Source of the DNA: CBDCYN01 sp965224205
GTDB lineage: Bacteria; Planctomycetota; Phycisphaerae; Phycisphaerales; Phycisphaeraceae
Direction of reading: 5' to 3'
Assembly (NCBI GenBank): GCA_965224205.1
Contig: CBDCYN010000033.1
Coordinates: forward strand, 1-40,340
Length of the DNA stretch: 40,340 bases
The position numbers and the translations under genes are program-made. Below, piece by piece: positions 8,156-16,029 of this stretch. The notes under the pieces were generated by a model, which saw only the letters and a list, made by a program, of their open reading frames with translations, was not told where the DNA came from and searched no databases. Within the stretch, counting starts at the first letter, position 1. The number at the start of each line of letters is the position of its first letter.

Positions 8156-9318
8156 CGCTTCCAGAATAATTCTGAGTCGATTTAGTAAGATGCGGCAGAT
8201 GGCCTGACTAGGGACGGTCGGGCTTGAGTGATCGAGCGATGATGGCATGGAGGCCGACGATGAAGATCTCTTTACGACACCCCGAAGACCTTGATGAACT
8301 CAAGCGGCGGATCGGCCGTGAACGCAACGCCAAGCAGCGTGATCGATATCGGGCGGTGAGGTGGGCGTTGGAAGGTAAGAGTTCTTACTGGATCGCCGAC
8401 ACGCTCGATCGCGGCCGGGCTTCCGTGCAGCGTTGGGCCTACGCGTACCGCGACGGCGGGATCGACGCGCTCGTCATCAGGCCCCAGCCAGGCCGCCCCA
8501 CCAAGCTAGGTCGAGATCAAGAAGACGCGTTCATACAACGACTCGACACCGGGCCCACCGACGCCGACCAGGGCGTGTGCACCTTGCGAGGCAAAGATGT
8601 CGTGCGGATCCTCGATCAAGAATTCGGCGTGCCCTACAGTCTCCAAGGCGCCTACGACCTGCTGCACCGGTTGGGGTATTCATGCCTGACGCCGCGGCCG
8701 AAGCATCGCAAGAACGATCCCGAAGCGATGGCGACGTGGCGGCAAGACACCCCCCTTTGATCCAAGAGATTCAAGACGAACATCCCGATCAGCGGGTCGA
8801 GGTGTGGTTCCAGGACGAAGCCCGTTTCGGCCAGCAAGGCACGCTCACGAAAGTCTGGGCCCCCAAGGGATCGCGTCCCACCGCCGTGAAGCAGACCGAG
8901 TATGAATGGGTCTACCTGTTCGCGGCGGTCAATCCGGGCACCGGTCGATCCTCGGCTCTGTTGGCCCCGACGGTGAACACCGACTACATGAACGAACACC
9001 TGCGGTTCATCTCCCAGGAAGCCGGCCCCGGTAAGCACGTGGTGTTGGTGTTGGATCAAGCCGGGTGGCACATGGCCAAAGCGTTGGTGGTACCCGACAA
9101 CATCACGCTATTGCACCTGCCGCCGTACTCACCTGAGCTCAATCCCATCGAACGGGTGTGGGCCTATCTCAAGAGCCACTATCTATCCAACCGCGTGTTC
9201 CATGACTACGACGACCTGTTCGATGCATGTCGACAAGCGTGGAATAGATTCACCCAGGACGACCTATGCTCCATCTGCCACACATCATGGATAACGACTC
9301 AAAATTAAGCTGGATACG
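8156..9318 (+). mobile_element. IS630-family element, copy A
   Basis: 1163 bp flanked by TA (8154-8155 and 9319-9320), the target duplicated by IS630 elements. The ends form an imperfect inverted repeat of about 48 bp: the left end CGCTTCCAG...TAATTCTGAGTCG matches the complement of the right end CGTATCCAG...TAATTTTGAGTCG, and both run on to GGCAGATGG. It encodes one transposase interrupted by a -1 frame change. It separates the phage module from the PEP-CTERM array. Confidence 0.85.
8260..9308 (+). CDS. IS630 family transposase in two overlapping frames (-1 shift)
   Basis: The first frame runs from ATG 8260 (GGAGG eight bases upstream) to TGA 8758-8760. It gives a helix-turn-helix DNA-binding half (SYWIADTLDRGRASVQRWAYAYRDGG, then RPGRPTKL). 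The catalytic half is in the -1 frame from about 8751 to 9308, with VWFQDEARFGQ (first Asp), HVVLVLDQAGWH (second Asp) and LPPYSPELNPIERVWAYLK (Glu). The frames meet at a run of six C and three T (8750-8758). A one-base slip there joins them without losing conserved sequence. Whether this is programmed or a disabling deletion cannot be told from one copy. Confidence 0.75.
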
Positions 9319-9390
9319 TATTAAACATATCACGCCCTGTATCGGACGTTCAGAGGCAAGCTCGCAATCTGACTTTTATTAGAGAATGGC

Positions 9391-9425
9391 ATCAAAAGAT
9401 ATTCAGATCTGAATACCTTTTTGAT
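9391..9425. promoter_or_regulatory. Inverted repeat (16-bp perfect palindrome core), operator or terminator
   Basis: TATTCAGATCTGAATA (9400-9415) is a perfect palindrome. The arms extend outward as ATCAAAAG on the left and CTTTTTGAT on the right with one mismatch and one extra T, so the whole 35 bases are nearly symmetric. The lack of an unpaired loop favours a protein-binding operator. The T-run on the right would also allow termination of transcription. Confidence 0.4.
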
Positions 9426-9459
9426 ATAATGGCATTCGGTAGATCGGGGATGGGCCCAA

Positions 9460-9583
9460 CCGCAAAAAGTAGCAAACGACATCCTGTTTCGAGGATTCTG
9501 ATTTAACGTTGCTTTTCGGTCTGTGTCACTGTTGGTACGGGCCATATGGGAAACGCCAAACAAGTTAGAAAGGAGTGTCAAGC
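9460..9583 (+). repeat. PEP-CTERM gene leader, copy 1
   Basis: The 124 bases before the first PEP-CTERM gene are about 80-85 percent identical to 10430-10551 before the second. Shared blocks include CCGCAAAAAGTAGCAAA, GACATCCT, TCTGATTTAACGTTG, TCTGTGTC and AACGCCAAA. Conservation outside coding sequence suggests a promoter or structured 5' leader carried along during gene duplication. A TTGGTACGG / TTGGCACGG element resembles a sigma-54 -24 box, but no matching -12 GC follows. Confidence 0.65.
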
Positions 9584-10345
9584 ATGATTCGCAATTCACT
9601 AATTTATTGTGTGTTGGCTGCTATGGCGATGACAGGCCTGTTGAGTAGTGGACCATCAGCACTAGCCGCCCCGCTCTTCCGAGACGACTTCAATGGGCCC
9701 GACCTGGGTCCAGAGTGGGACGTGAAGCTTGGTAACGCTTGGATCGACAACGGCTGGGCAGTTCTTCAACATCTACCGGATGGGGTGGGGCCCAGGGATA
9801 CGATCATTGTGGCCCACGAGGGCAGTGATTGGACCGACTATCGGGTGAGCACACGGTTCTACGCGGAGGGCGGTGGTAACAACTGGTATCGTGCCCATCT
9901 TTACTTCAGAGCCGCCGACATTCATGGCTGGCCGGCAACGGGGTCATACTATCTCGCTGGTGTCCGTACGCCGATCTACGGGTCCAATGAGGGCCCCGCT
10001 ATTTGGCTTGCTAAAGTTAAGAATGGCGTGCCCACCACCCTGGCCACCACCCTGGGCTCCTCGCTTATCCCGCCCGGTCTCCTCGACAACCACGACAACA
10101 CAATCGAGGTCGATGTCGAAGGGGCCCACATCCGCATGTGGACGAACGACTGGCTAGCCTTCGACCTTGTCGACCCCGACCCGGTCCTCGCCGGCGGCGT
10201 TGGCCTCGGAGCGGCCTGGGAGTCTCGCACCCGTTTCGACTACATCGAGGTGGTGCCGGAACCCGCCACGCTTGCTCTCTTGGGACTGGGCTTGTCAGGG
10301 ATCGGATTTAGCATTCGACGGAAGACGCCGGGTGCCTGTGGCTAA
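9584..10345 (+). CDS. PEP-CTERM protein with ConA-like (LamG/DUF1080-type) domain
   Basis: 253 residues from ATG 9584 (AAAGGAG nine bases upstream; an in-frame GTG at 9575 lies in the binding site). It has a signal peptide (SLIYCVLAAMAMTGLLSS...ALAA). A single beta-rich domain follows, starting LFRDDFNGPDLGPEWD and ending TRFDYIEVV, the pattern of concanavalin-like carbohydrate-binding folds. The C-terminus has PEP, a hydrophobic helix (ATLALLGLGLSGIGFSI) and RRK. Proteins with this tail are exported and processed by an exosortase, presumably into the extracellular matrix. No exosortase is in the window. Confidence 0.8.
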   Translation: MIRNSLIYCVLAAMAMTGLLSSGPSALAAPLFRDDFNGPDLGPEWDVKLGNAWIDNGWAVLQHLPDGVGPRDTIIVAHEGSDWTDYRVSTRFYAEGGGNNWYRAHLYFRAADIHGWPATGSYYLAGVRTPIYGSNEGPAIWLAKVKNGVPTTLATTLGSSLIPPGLLDNHDNTIEVDVEGAHIRMWTNDWLAFDLVDPDPVLAGGVGLGAAWESRTRFDYIEVVPEPATLALLGLGLSGIGFSIRRKTPGACG

Positions 10346-10429
10346 GTCGCCCAAGGGGCAACGTGCCACAGGCCAACGCCCCCCGGTCCCCGGTCCTGGG
10401 CCACGCTCCGCTTAGCCCCAGCCACCCGT

Positions 10430-10551
10430 CCGCAAAAAGTAGCAAATGACATCCTATTTCGAGAAATCTGATTTAACGTTGTTTTGCAGTCTGTGTCGCC
10501 GTTGGCACGGGCTATAAGGAAAACGCCAAATAACTTAAGAAGGAGATCGCG
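10430..10551 (+). repeat. PEP-CTERM gene leader, copy 2
   Basis: Second copy of the leader at 9460-9583. Most differences are single transitions. The ribosome binding site region differs: AAGAAGGAGATCGCG here against AAAGGAGTGTCAAGC in copy 1. The sequence just before it (CTTAGCCCCAGCCACCCGTCCG) recurs in diverged form at about 11325-11348, so the duplicated unit also includes the end of the intergenic spacer. Confidence 0.65.
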
Positions 10552-11259
10552 ATGAGACATGGAATGATACTGACGCAATGGATTGTGGCTGCTGTTTTGG
10601 TCTCAATCTTTGCTCCTCAGAGTGGGGCGGAGCTGATTCCTGTCGATTTTTCTTCGCTGCATAATCAGCGTCTTCAAAACGCTTCTGTAGCAGTAAATGC
10701 GCCTGAAGGTGAATTGACTCTGGGGGGTGTTCCTTTTGACATCCCTGTGGGAGGCTTGAATGTTTGGGCTGCTGGGGGCCCTAATTTCTCCGGAGGCGAC
10801 GACAACAACACCATTTGGACGTTGGATGTGCCGGTAAATATCCCAGCCGTAACTACAGTCTTCGGATTGATGAACACCGCATGGGGATCTATGGGATTAG
10901 TGGATATGACGGTTGAGTTTTTTGGTTCCGACGGGGCTTTTTTCAGCAAAGATCTGATTGGCAACAACGACATCCGTGACATGAACACTCTTTTCAATAG
11001 CAATATCAATGGTGTTACAACCATCGAAGTATTTCGATCAGGAAGGTTTGTATACGACATGGTGATCTTTGACTTACCCATAGATTTTCATGACGAGACA
11101 CTCAGCAGCATCCGGGTCACCACTGAGCGGGTTATTTTTCTGCACAGTGGAGTTGTATCTGGCCTTACTGTGCAGACCGTTCCAGAGCCGACTACCGCAA
11201 CGTTGCTGATGGGCCTCGGCGTGTTGGGCATGGCCACCCGGCGCCGGGCGTGTGCCTAA
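10552..11259 (+). CDS. PEP-CTERM sorting domain protein, unknown ectodomain
   Basis: 235 residues. It has a signal peptide (MRHGMILTQWIVAAVLVSIF...GAE), then a beta-rich ectodomain with SGGDDNNTIWTLDVP, VTTVFGLMNTAWGS and VDMTVEFFGSDG. The C-terminal tail is VPEPTTATLLMGLGVLGMATRRRA, a PEP-CTERM signal. AAGAAGGAG precedes the ATG. The ectodomain has no signature I recognise. The gene is clearly more AT-rich than the phage module, which suggests separate acquisition. Confidence 0.75.
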   Translation: MRHGMILTQWIVAAVLVSIFAPQSGAELIPVDFSSLHNQRLQNASVAVNAPEGELTLGGVPFDIPVGGLNVWAAGGPNFSGGDDNNTIWTLDVPVNIPAVTTVFGLMNTAWGSMGLVDMTVEFFGSDGAFFSKDLIGNNDIRDMNTLFNSNINGVTTIEVFRSGRFVYDMVIFDLPIDFHDETLSSIRVTTERVIFLHSGVVSGLTVQTVPEPTTATLLMGLGVLGMATRRRACA

Positions 11260-11379
11260 GGCTAGGTCATCGAAGACGGATCGTGCCCTAAGGACGTCCA
11301 TGGCCCATTGGCTGGGGCGAGTTCAGCTGAGCCCCAGGTACCCGTACGGAACTTTCGTGAGAGAAAAGGAGTGTCAAGA

Positions 11380-12216
11380 ATGATGTGCAGATCACTTATT
11401 TGTTGTGTATTGGCTGCTATGGCAATGACCCAATCTGCTAATGCTGAATTGGTCTTGTGGAATAAACTTGGTAGCGAATCTGAGGTGCTTAACAGCGAGG
11501 TTGGACCCGATTTCGGGATCCGGCCCGGACTTCTATATGTGCCGGGGCGGTTCGGGGGTGCCTTGGCGACAACCGGCGGCGGCAATGGTGGTGGGGCGTA
11601 TCTCACGATGAGCCCCGATGACTTCTATCCAGCGGATAAGACGCGTGGGACGATCGAATTTTGGATTCAGAAACGATTCAGCAAGTTCACCCCGTTCCAA
11701 GACGGTCTGATCGGCTTCTTTGGGCGAGCGCCGTATGCGCCCACAGGCGAGGGGAACAGAAGCATTGCGGCCTTTTGGTCGGACGGGTTCACGGGTAACG
11801 GCGGCGTGGAATTCTACATTCAAGACAGCAACAAGACGGGTCATACCGTCAATGATCTGGGTTGGGACGACGTGCCGGTGGGCGAGTGGGTCCATCTTGG
11901 GTTTGTGTGGGACCTTCAAGGCATCGATGGAACGGCCGACCGGCTGAGGATCTACAGAGACGGCTCCATCACCGGCGTTTATTCGCAAGATATCTCGGGC
12001 ATCTCTGCTGAAAACTCCGTAACGACGTTCGCTGGCCACCACGCCTACAGCCGGTTTGGGCAGCCAGCCGCGTACTTCGACGATCTGGTGATCTGGGATT
12101 TCGCCAAGACCGATTTTTCCGACCGGTTCATCGAAGGGCGGATACCTGAACCGGCTTCGCTTTCGGCCCTTGCTCTCGGCGGATTGTCGCTTTTGTGCCG
12201 CCGCCGCGTAGCCTAG
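11380..12216 (+). CDS. PEP-CTERM protein with LamG/ConA-like domain
   Basis: 278 residues from ATG 11380 (AAAAGGA nine bases upstream). An upstream in-frame ATG at 11308 would put 24 non-signal residues before the signal peptide, so I reject it. The signal peptide MMCRSLICCVLAAMAMTQSANA is nearly the same as in the first array gene, including at the DNA level. The ectodomain has FGGALATTGGGNGGGAYLTM, GTIEFWIQKRF, VGEWVHLGFVWDL and RLRIYRDGSI, the strand pattern of LamG-like jelly rolls. The tail is IPEPASLSALALGGLSLLCRRRVA. It is likely an exported carbohydrate-binding or matrix protein. Confidence 0.8.
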   Translation: MMCRSLICCVLAAMAMTQSANAELVLWNKLGSESEVLNSEVGPDFGIRPGLLYVPGRFGGALATTGGGNGGGAYLTMSPDDFYPADKTRGTIEFWIQKRFSKFTPFQDGLIGFFGRAPYAPTGEGNRSIAAFWSDGFTGNGGVEFYIQDSNKTGHTVNDLGWDDVPVGEWVHLGFVWDLQGIDGTADRLRIYRDGSITGVYSQDISGISAENSVTTFAGHHAYSRFGQPAAYFDDLVIWDFAKTDFSDRFIEGRIPEPASLSALALGGLSLLCRRRVA

Positions 12217-12218
12217 CA

Positions 12219-12276
12219 ATCCATCCAACGCAATCACAAAACCACTCCATTAAGAAAGAGAGGCTTGATCATGAAA
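12219..12276 (+). repeat. Duplicated intergenic/ribosome-binding segment, copy 1
   Basis: ATCCATCCAACGCAATCAC with the following AAAACCACT, AAGAAAGAGAGGCTTG and ATGAAACGTCAA recurs at 12842-12901. The coding ends just upstream (LSLLxRRRVA then stop) also match. The repeat unit thus spans the sorting tail of one gene, the spacer and the first codons of the next, consistent with tandem duplication by recombination. Confidence 0.75.
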
Positions 12277-12840
12277 CGTCAAGAAGCGGCTTTGTATCTA
12301 GGGATATCTGTTCTATTAGTCGTTGCAGCAGATCAGGTGAAGGCAGAACCCGTTCAATGGAAGACAGAAAATGGAGGAAACGGACACTTCTACGATGCTG
12401 TTGCTGTAGAAGTAAGTACCACTTGGAATGATGCAAAATTAGCGGCAGAATCATTAACCTTTCGTGGCGTGTCGGGCCATCTTGCGACTATAACTTCACA
12501 ACAAGAAAACGATTTTATTATTAGCAACCTTCCTGACGCCCCTAATAACGATTATTGGTTGGGCGGGTTTCAGCCCCCAGACGCTCCCGAGCCGGACGGC
12601 GGATGGCAATGGGTTACAGGTGAACCCTTTGAATTTCAGAACTGGGCACCGGCTGAGCCAAATAACACATTAGGAATTGAAGATGAACTTGCATTTTGGA
12701 ATCCGATATTCGGCTCTTGGAATGACTCTAGAGGAGGACATATTACCGGATATGTCGTTGAATTTGTTCCCGAACCCGCCACGTTTACGGTTCTTGCTCT
12801 TGGCGGCTTATCGCTATTGCGCCGACGCCGTGTAGCTTAG
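12271..12840 (+). CDS. PEP-CTERM C-type lectin-like protein
   Basis: 189 residues from ATG 12271. It has a signal peptide (MKRQEAALYLGISVLLVVAADQVKA). The domain then shows C-type lectin hallmarks: NGHFYDAVAVEV, W(N)DAKLAAE, GHLATITSQQENDFI, YWLGGFQ, GWQWVTGEPFEFQNW, AEPNN (the EPN sugar-binding motif) and SWNDS (WND). No cysteines are present, so the usual disulphides are missing, as in many bacterial versions. It ends VPEPATFTVLALGGLSLLRRRRVA. It is probably an exported sugar-binding protein. Confidence 0.85.
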   Translation: MKRQEAALYLGISVLLVVAADQVKAEPVQWKTENGGNGHFYDAVAVEVSTTWNDAKLAAESLTFRGVSGHLATITSQQENDFIISNLPDAPNNDYWLGGFQPPDAPEPDGGWQWVTGEPFEFQNWAPAEPNNTLGIEDELAFWNPIFGSWNDSRGGHITGYVVEFVPEPATFTVLALGGLSLLRRRRVA

Positions 12841-12841
12841 A

Positions 12842-12901
12842 AATCCATCCAACGCAATCACAAAACCACTAAGAAAGAGAGGCTTGGTAATGAAACGTCA
12901 A
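12842..12901 (+). repeat. Duplicated intergenic/ribosome-binding segment, copy 2
   Basis: Second copy of the segment at 12219-12276, lacking only a short CCATT insert. It carries the AAGAAAGAGAGGCTTG stretch that serves as the ribosome binding region and the ATGAAACGTCAA start of the next gene. Confidence 0.75.
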
Positions 12902-13741
12902 TTGATTCTTATGTGTCTAGGAGTGTCAATAGTCTTCGCCATCCCGTCCGGTCGAGGTGAGGCGGCAACGTACCCCGAAGAAGTACTGGCGGACAACCCA
13001 ATCGGCTATTGGCGGCTGAACGAAACCAGCGGCACGACCGCGTTCGATTCTTCGGGCAATGCGCGAGATGCTACGTACGTGGGAGGGGTCTCGCTCGGCG
13101 CATCGGGTGCTTTAGCTAGCGGTGATGACGCAGCCCAATTCGATGGTTCAACCGGGTACGTTCAGTTACCTGGGACTTGGGGCGGTGTGAACACCATGAC
13201 TATTGAGGCGTGGGTTAACACGAATGTCGTGTTACCTAACGATTTTCAGGCGATCGTTAGCTCTGCCGCCATTGGTGAATTTGCGCATTTTCAGCTTCAT
13301 GAAAACCCGTCGCCAAGCCAAGTTTCGTTGTGGTATACCGATGGCGGATTGAGAACACTTCCGGCCCCTGAAGAGTCTCCTATAGGAGTGTGGCGGCACT
13401 TAGTGTTCGTGGGTGAATCCGGTGATACTAGGCTTTATCTTGATGGCGTTCGGTTGGGTTCACCAAACACTTTGCCCTTTAATAGCATCAACCTGAGTAG
13501 TGATGTACGTATTGGCGCAGGCGTATCGGGAACAAGGCTTTTTCACGGACAGATCGACGAGGTGGCAATCTATGATACCGCACTGTCTGATGAGCGTGTT
13601 CTCGCACACTTCAATGCTGCAATCCCTGAACCTACCACGTTAATGGCCATGGCTATAGGAGGCATGTCATTCCTGCGTCGCCGTCGCGCCACCCTGGGCA
13701 AAACTTTCGAAAATCTATTTGATATGGAGACAAAAATATGA
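12890..13741 (+). CDS. PEP-CTERM protein with LamG domain and extended C-terminus
   Basis: 283 residues from ATG 12890. After a signal peptide the ectodomain is a clear LamG/laminin-G-3 type: NPIGYWRLNETSGTTAFDSSGN, AAQFDGSTGYVQLPG, MTIEAWVN, GVWRHLVFVGESGDTRLYLDG, GQIDEVAIYDTALSDERV. The PEP-CTERM tail is IPEPTTLMAMAIGGMSFLRRRR. Unlike its neighbours it does not stop there but continues 17 residues (ATLGKTFENLFDMETKI). Its stop overlaps the next start (ATGA). The extension looks like loss of the original stop. Confidence 0.8.
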   Translation: MKRQLILMCLGVSIVFAIPSGRGEAATYPEEVLADNPIGYWRLNETSGTTAFDSSGNARDATYVGGVSLGASGALASGDDAAQFDGSTGYVQLPGTWGGVNTMTIEAWVNTNVVLPNDFQAIVSSAAIGEFAHFQLHENPSPSQVSLWYTDGGLRTLPAPEESPIGVWRHLVFVGESGDTRLYLDGVRLGSPNTLPFNSINLSSDVRIGAGVSGTRLFHGQIDEVAIYDTALSDERVLAHFNAAIPEPTTLMAMAIGGMSFLRRRRATLGKTFENLFDMETKI

Positions 13742-14493
13742 ACAGGCACTCTCTATCTATTTTGGTTCTTATATGCATTCTGTTTACCTTGCCGCAGCAC
13801 GTAATAGGTCAGCCGACAATCACAACAGGCCGGGTCGGCTACTGGCCTGCAGATGGGGATGCGAATGACTTGTCGGGTAACAATAACCATGGGACACTAA
13901 TGAACGGAGCTACATTTGATCAAGGAATGTTTGAGCAGGCATTCGAGCTTGACGGAGTAGATGATTGGGTTTCGTCAAATCAATCATTTGGAAATGACCA
14001 GTCACATACTATTTCTGCATGGATTTTTTGGCAGGGCCACACCACTGAGAATTTTCAGGAAATCGTAAGCTGGTGGAATCTTATCGACCCGATTCCCAAT
14101 CGAACCTTTCTAGGCGTATCACAATGTTGTGGACAGGGTCCCATGCGGTATGGAGATGCATGGCGAAATGTACCCGTAACACTCCCAACTAATGAATGGA
14201 TTCACGTCGCGGCCACATATGATGGGGATACCAATAATCGTCAAATCTACGTTGATGGAGATTTGCTGGCCACCTTGCCTGCGAGTCCCGAGGCTCGTTT
14301 TTCAGCACTTCTCGCAATTGGCCGTCAGGGAAATCACTCTGGTGAATATTGGAACGGCCTCATAGACGAATTGACATTGTATGACCGCGTCCTGGCTCCG
14401 AATGAGATTGAATTTCTCTCGACGCCTGAACCTACATCTCTTACCATCCTGGCAGTCGGTGCATTGACACTGCTTCGTCGCCGTGTGGCTTAG
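13738..14493 (+). CDS. PEP-CTERM protein with LamG domain
   Basis: 251 residues, start overlapping the previous stop by four bases, so translationally coupled. It has a signal peptide (LSILVLICILFTLPQHVIG). The LamG-type domain shows VGYWPADGDANDLSGNNNHGTL, AFELDGVDDWV, HTISAWIFW, NEWIHVAATYDGDTNNRQIYVDG and GLIDELTLYDRVLAPNEI. The tail is TPEPTSLTILAVGALTLLRRRVA. It has high AT content. It is the last of six array genes and is followed by a probable terminator. Confidence 0.8.
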   Translation: MNRHSLSILVLICILFTLPQHVIGQPTITTGRVGYWPADGDANDLSGNNNHGTLMNGATFDQGMFEQAFELDGVDDWVSSNQSFGNDQSHTISAWIFWQGHTTENFQEIVSWWNLIDPIPNRTFLGVSQCCGQGPMRYGDAWRNVPVTLPTNEWIHVAATYDGDTNNRQIYVDGDLLATLPASPEARFSALLAIGRQGNHSGEYWNGLIDELTLYDRVLAPNEIEFLSTPEPTSLTILAVGALTLLRRRVA

Positions 14494-14522
14494 ACACCAA
14501 CCAACCAAACTGCACAACGATC

Positions 14523-14555
14523 AACCCTCGACAGGATACGTCGGAGGTTGTTTTA
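14523..14555 (+). terminator. Rho-independent terminator after PEP-CTERM array
   Basis: AACCCTCGAC (14523-14532) pairs with GTCGGAGGTT (14540-14549) over nine of ten positions around a seven-base loop, followed by GTTTTA. It lies 30 bases after the last array gene. Confidence 0.6.
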
Positions 14556-14627
14556 TGGGCTGATTTCACCCGCCAGATTTACTCTTGATAAAATATATTA
14601 TGAATAGTAAATATTCTTCGCTTCTGG

Positions 14628-15059
14628 TCAAAACTCATCCAGCTTAGGGATCTGTGTAAACGAAATTCGAGCCGGGGCGCTGTCCTGGACTCCGAACATC
14701 GAAGCGAAGTAGATCGTGTGTCGGCCGTGCTTGCGATCGATGCGGTCCATCACGTCAGTCAATGCATCGCGCCGCTGAGCATCGGCGAATAGTGGAGCCT
14801 CTGAACACAGGTTGGCAACCAGGTGAGTCAAAACGACGCTGGCTTTAAGCGGCTTGCCGGCGATTCGTTTCTGTACCCACATCCCGTGAAACACTTCGAG
14901 GATGGTCTGGGTATCGCGGCACAAGCCAAGCGACGCCTTCCGCGACCACCTGCGTTTGTCCATGTACCGCACCGAGACGGATAAGTATCTTGCCCGGTAA
15001 CCGATGTTCCTCATACGTGCCGCGGCTTTGTGGATCATGCGAGACGATAACGTCCTGAA
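14628..15059 (-). pseudogene. C-terminal fragment of a Y-family (DinB/ImuB-like) DNA polymerase
   Basis: About 140 codons on the minus strand, open from 15059 down to TGA at 14628. The sequence fits the thumb/little-finger part of a Y-family lesion-bypass polymerase: KAAARMRNIGYRARYLSVSVRY, GLCRDTQTILEVFHGMW, then ALTDVMDRIDRKHGRHTIYFASMFGV and ARISFTQIP. The palm and finger domains with the catalytic acidic residues are absent. The frame is closed by a TGA at 15060-15062, next to the IS256 sequence. I infer a polymerase gene decapitated by IS256 insertion and later rearrangement. A start at 15038 is possible but would not give an enzyme. Confidence 0.65.
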
Positions 15060-15062
15060 TCA

Positions 15063-16004
15063 TGCGCACATTTGAAAAGGCAGTTCTCCAGGTGGATGGT
15101 GTTGGTGAGTTAAACAACCCCATTCAAGGAGAACTGCAATGGATCAGGGTACTGGATCGGACCGCGGGATGAAAGAGGTGTTTCGGATCGACGAGGCGAA
15201 GGTTCGGGGTCACGTGGACCGGGTGGTACGTGAGTCCGTGGAGCAGACGTTGAACCAGCTGCTGGATGCCGAAGCCGAGGTGTTGTGCGGGGCTGGGCGG
15301 TATGAGCGCAGCGATGCCCGCAAGGATACGCGGGCGGGCCACTACCAGCGGAAGCTTCACACGAAGGCGGGTCAGGTGTCGTTGAAGGTGCCACGGCTGC
15401 GGAGCTTGCCGTTCGAGACGCAGATCATCGAGCGGTACAAGCGTCGCGAGAGCAGCGTCGAGGAAGCGTTGATCGAGATGTACCTGGCCGGGGTGAGCGT
15501 GCGTCGGGTCGAGGACATCACGGCGGCGTTGTGGGGCACGAAGGTCAGCCCATCGACGGTCAGCGAGCTGAATCAGAAGGTCTATCAACAGATCGAGCAG
15601 TGGCGGAACAAGCCGATCGAAGGTGAACACCCGTATGTATATCTCGACGGGATCAGCCTCAAACGCTCGTGGGGTGGTGAAGTTCGCAACGTGTCGGTGC
15701 TGGTGGCGATCGGCGTGGCGACGGACGGGTATCGTGAGGTGCTGGGGATCGCCGAGGGGGCCAAGGAAGACAAGGCGGGTTGGCTGGCGTTCCTGCGTCA
15801 CCTCAAGACGCGGGGCCTGCGTGGCGTGAAGCTGTTTATCAGCGATGCGTGTCTGGGTCTGGTCGAGTCGCTTGGCGAACTCTATCCCGAGTCGTTGTGG
15901 CAGCGGTGCGTGGTGCACTGGTACCGCAACGTGTTTAGCATCACCCCCAAGGGCAAGGTCCAGGAGGTGTCGGCGATGCTCAAGGCGATCCACGCCCAGG
16001 AAGA
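15063..16004 (+). mobile_element. IS256-family element, truncated by IS21
   Basis: It carries the first three quarters of a mutator-type transposase gene. The left terminus is not determined and is assumed near the end of polymerase homology. The right part, with the 3' end of the gene and the right inverted repeat, is missing because an IS21 terminus begins at 16005. Confidence 0.65.
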
Positions 16005-16029
16005 TGTGAACGTCGGCCAGAAAATGTAG
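15139..16029 (+). pseudogene. IS256 family transposase, C-terminally truncated
   Basis: 296 residues from ATG 15139 (AAGGAGAAC upstream). Family members have about 400. Recognisable parts are AGRYERSDARKDTRAGHYQRKL, VSLKVPRLRSLPFETQIIERYKRRE, IEMYLAGVSVRRVEDI, the first catalytic Asp in YVYLDGISLK, the second in LFISDACLGL, and the QRCVVHWYRNV segment. The final catalytic Glu region is lost. Residues after KAIHAQED (from 16005) are encoded by the IS21 end and stop at 16027-16029. It is inactive unless complemented. Confidence 0.85.

Larger units (their letters stand above)
9319..9583 (+). other. Intergenic region with palindrome and PEP-CTERM leader
   Basis: 265 bases without a gene. It holds a long imperfect inverted repeat at 9391-9425 and then the leader of the first PEP-CTERM gene from 9460. 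AT content is higher than in the phage module. Confidence 0.6.

Noticed and set aside
9520..9560. Sigma-54 type promoter (TTGGTACG / TTGGCACG) in the PEP-CTERM leaders
   Set aside because: The -24-like element is present in both leaders, but the -12 position reads ATATG or ATAAG instead of TTGC, so the promoter is not supported.
9460..9583. Cyclic-di-GMP riboswitch in the PEP-CTERM leader
   Set aside because: AAACGCCAAA resembles part of the GEMM consensus, but the flanking stems and the second conserved block are missing.
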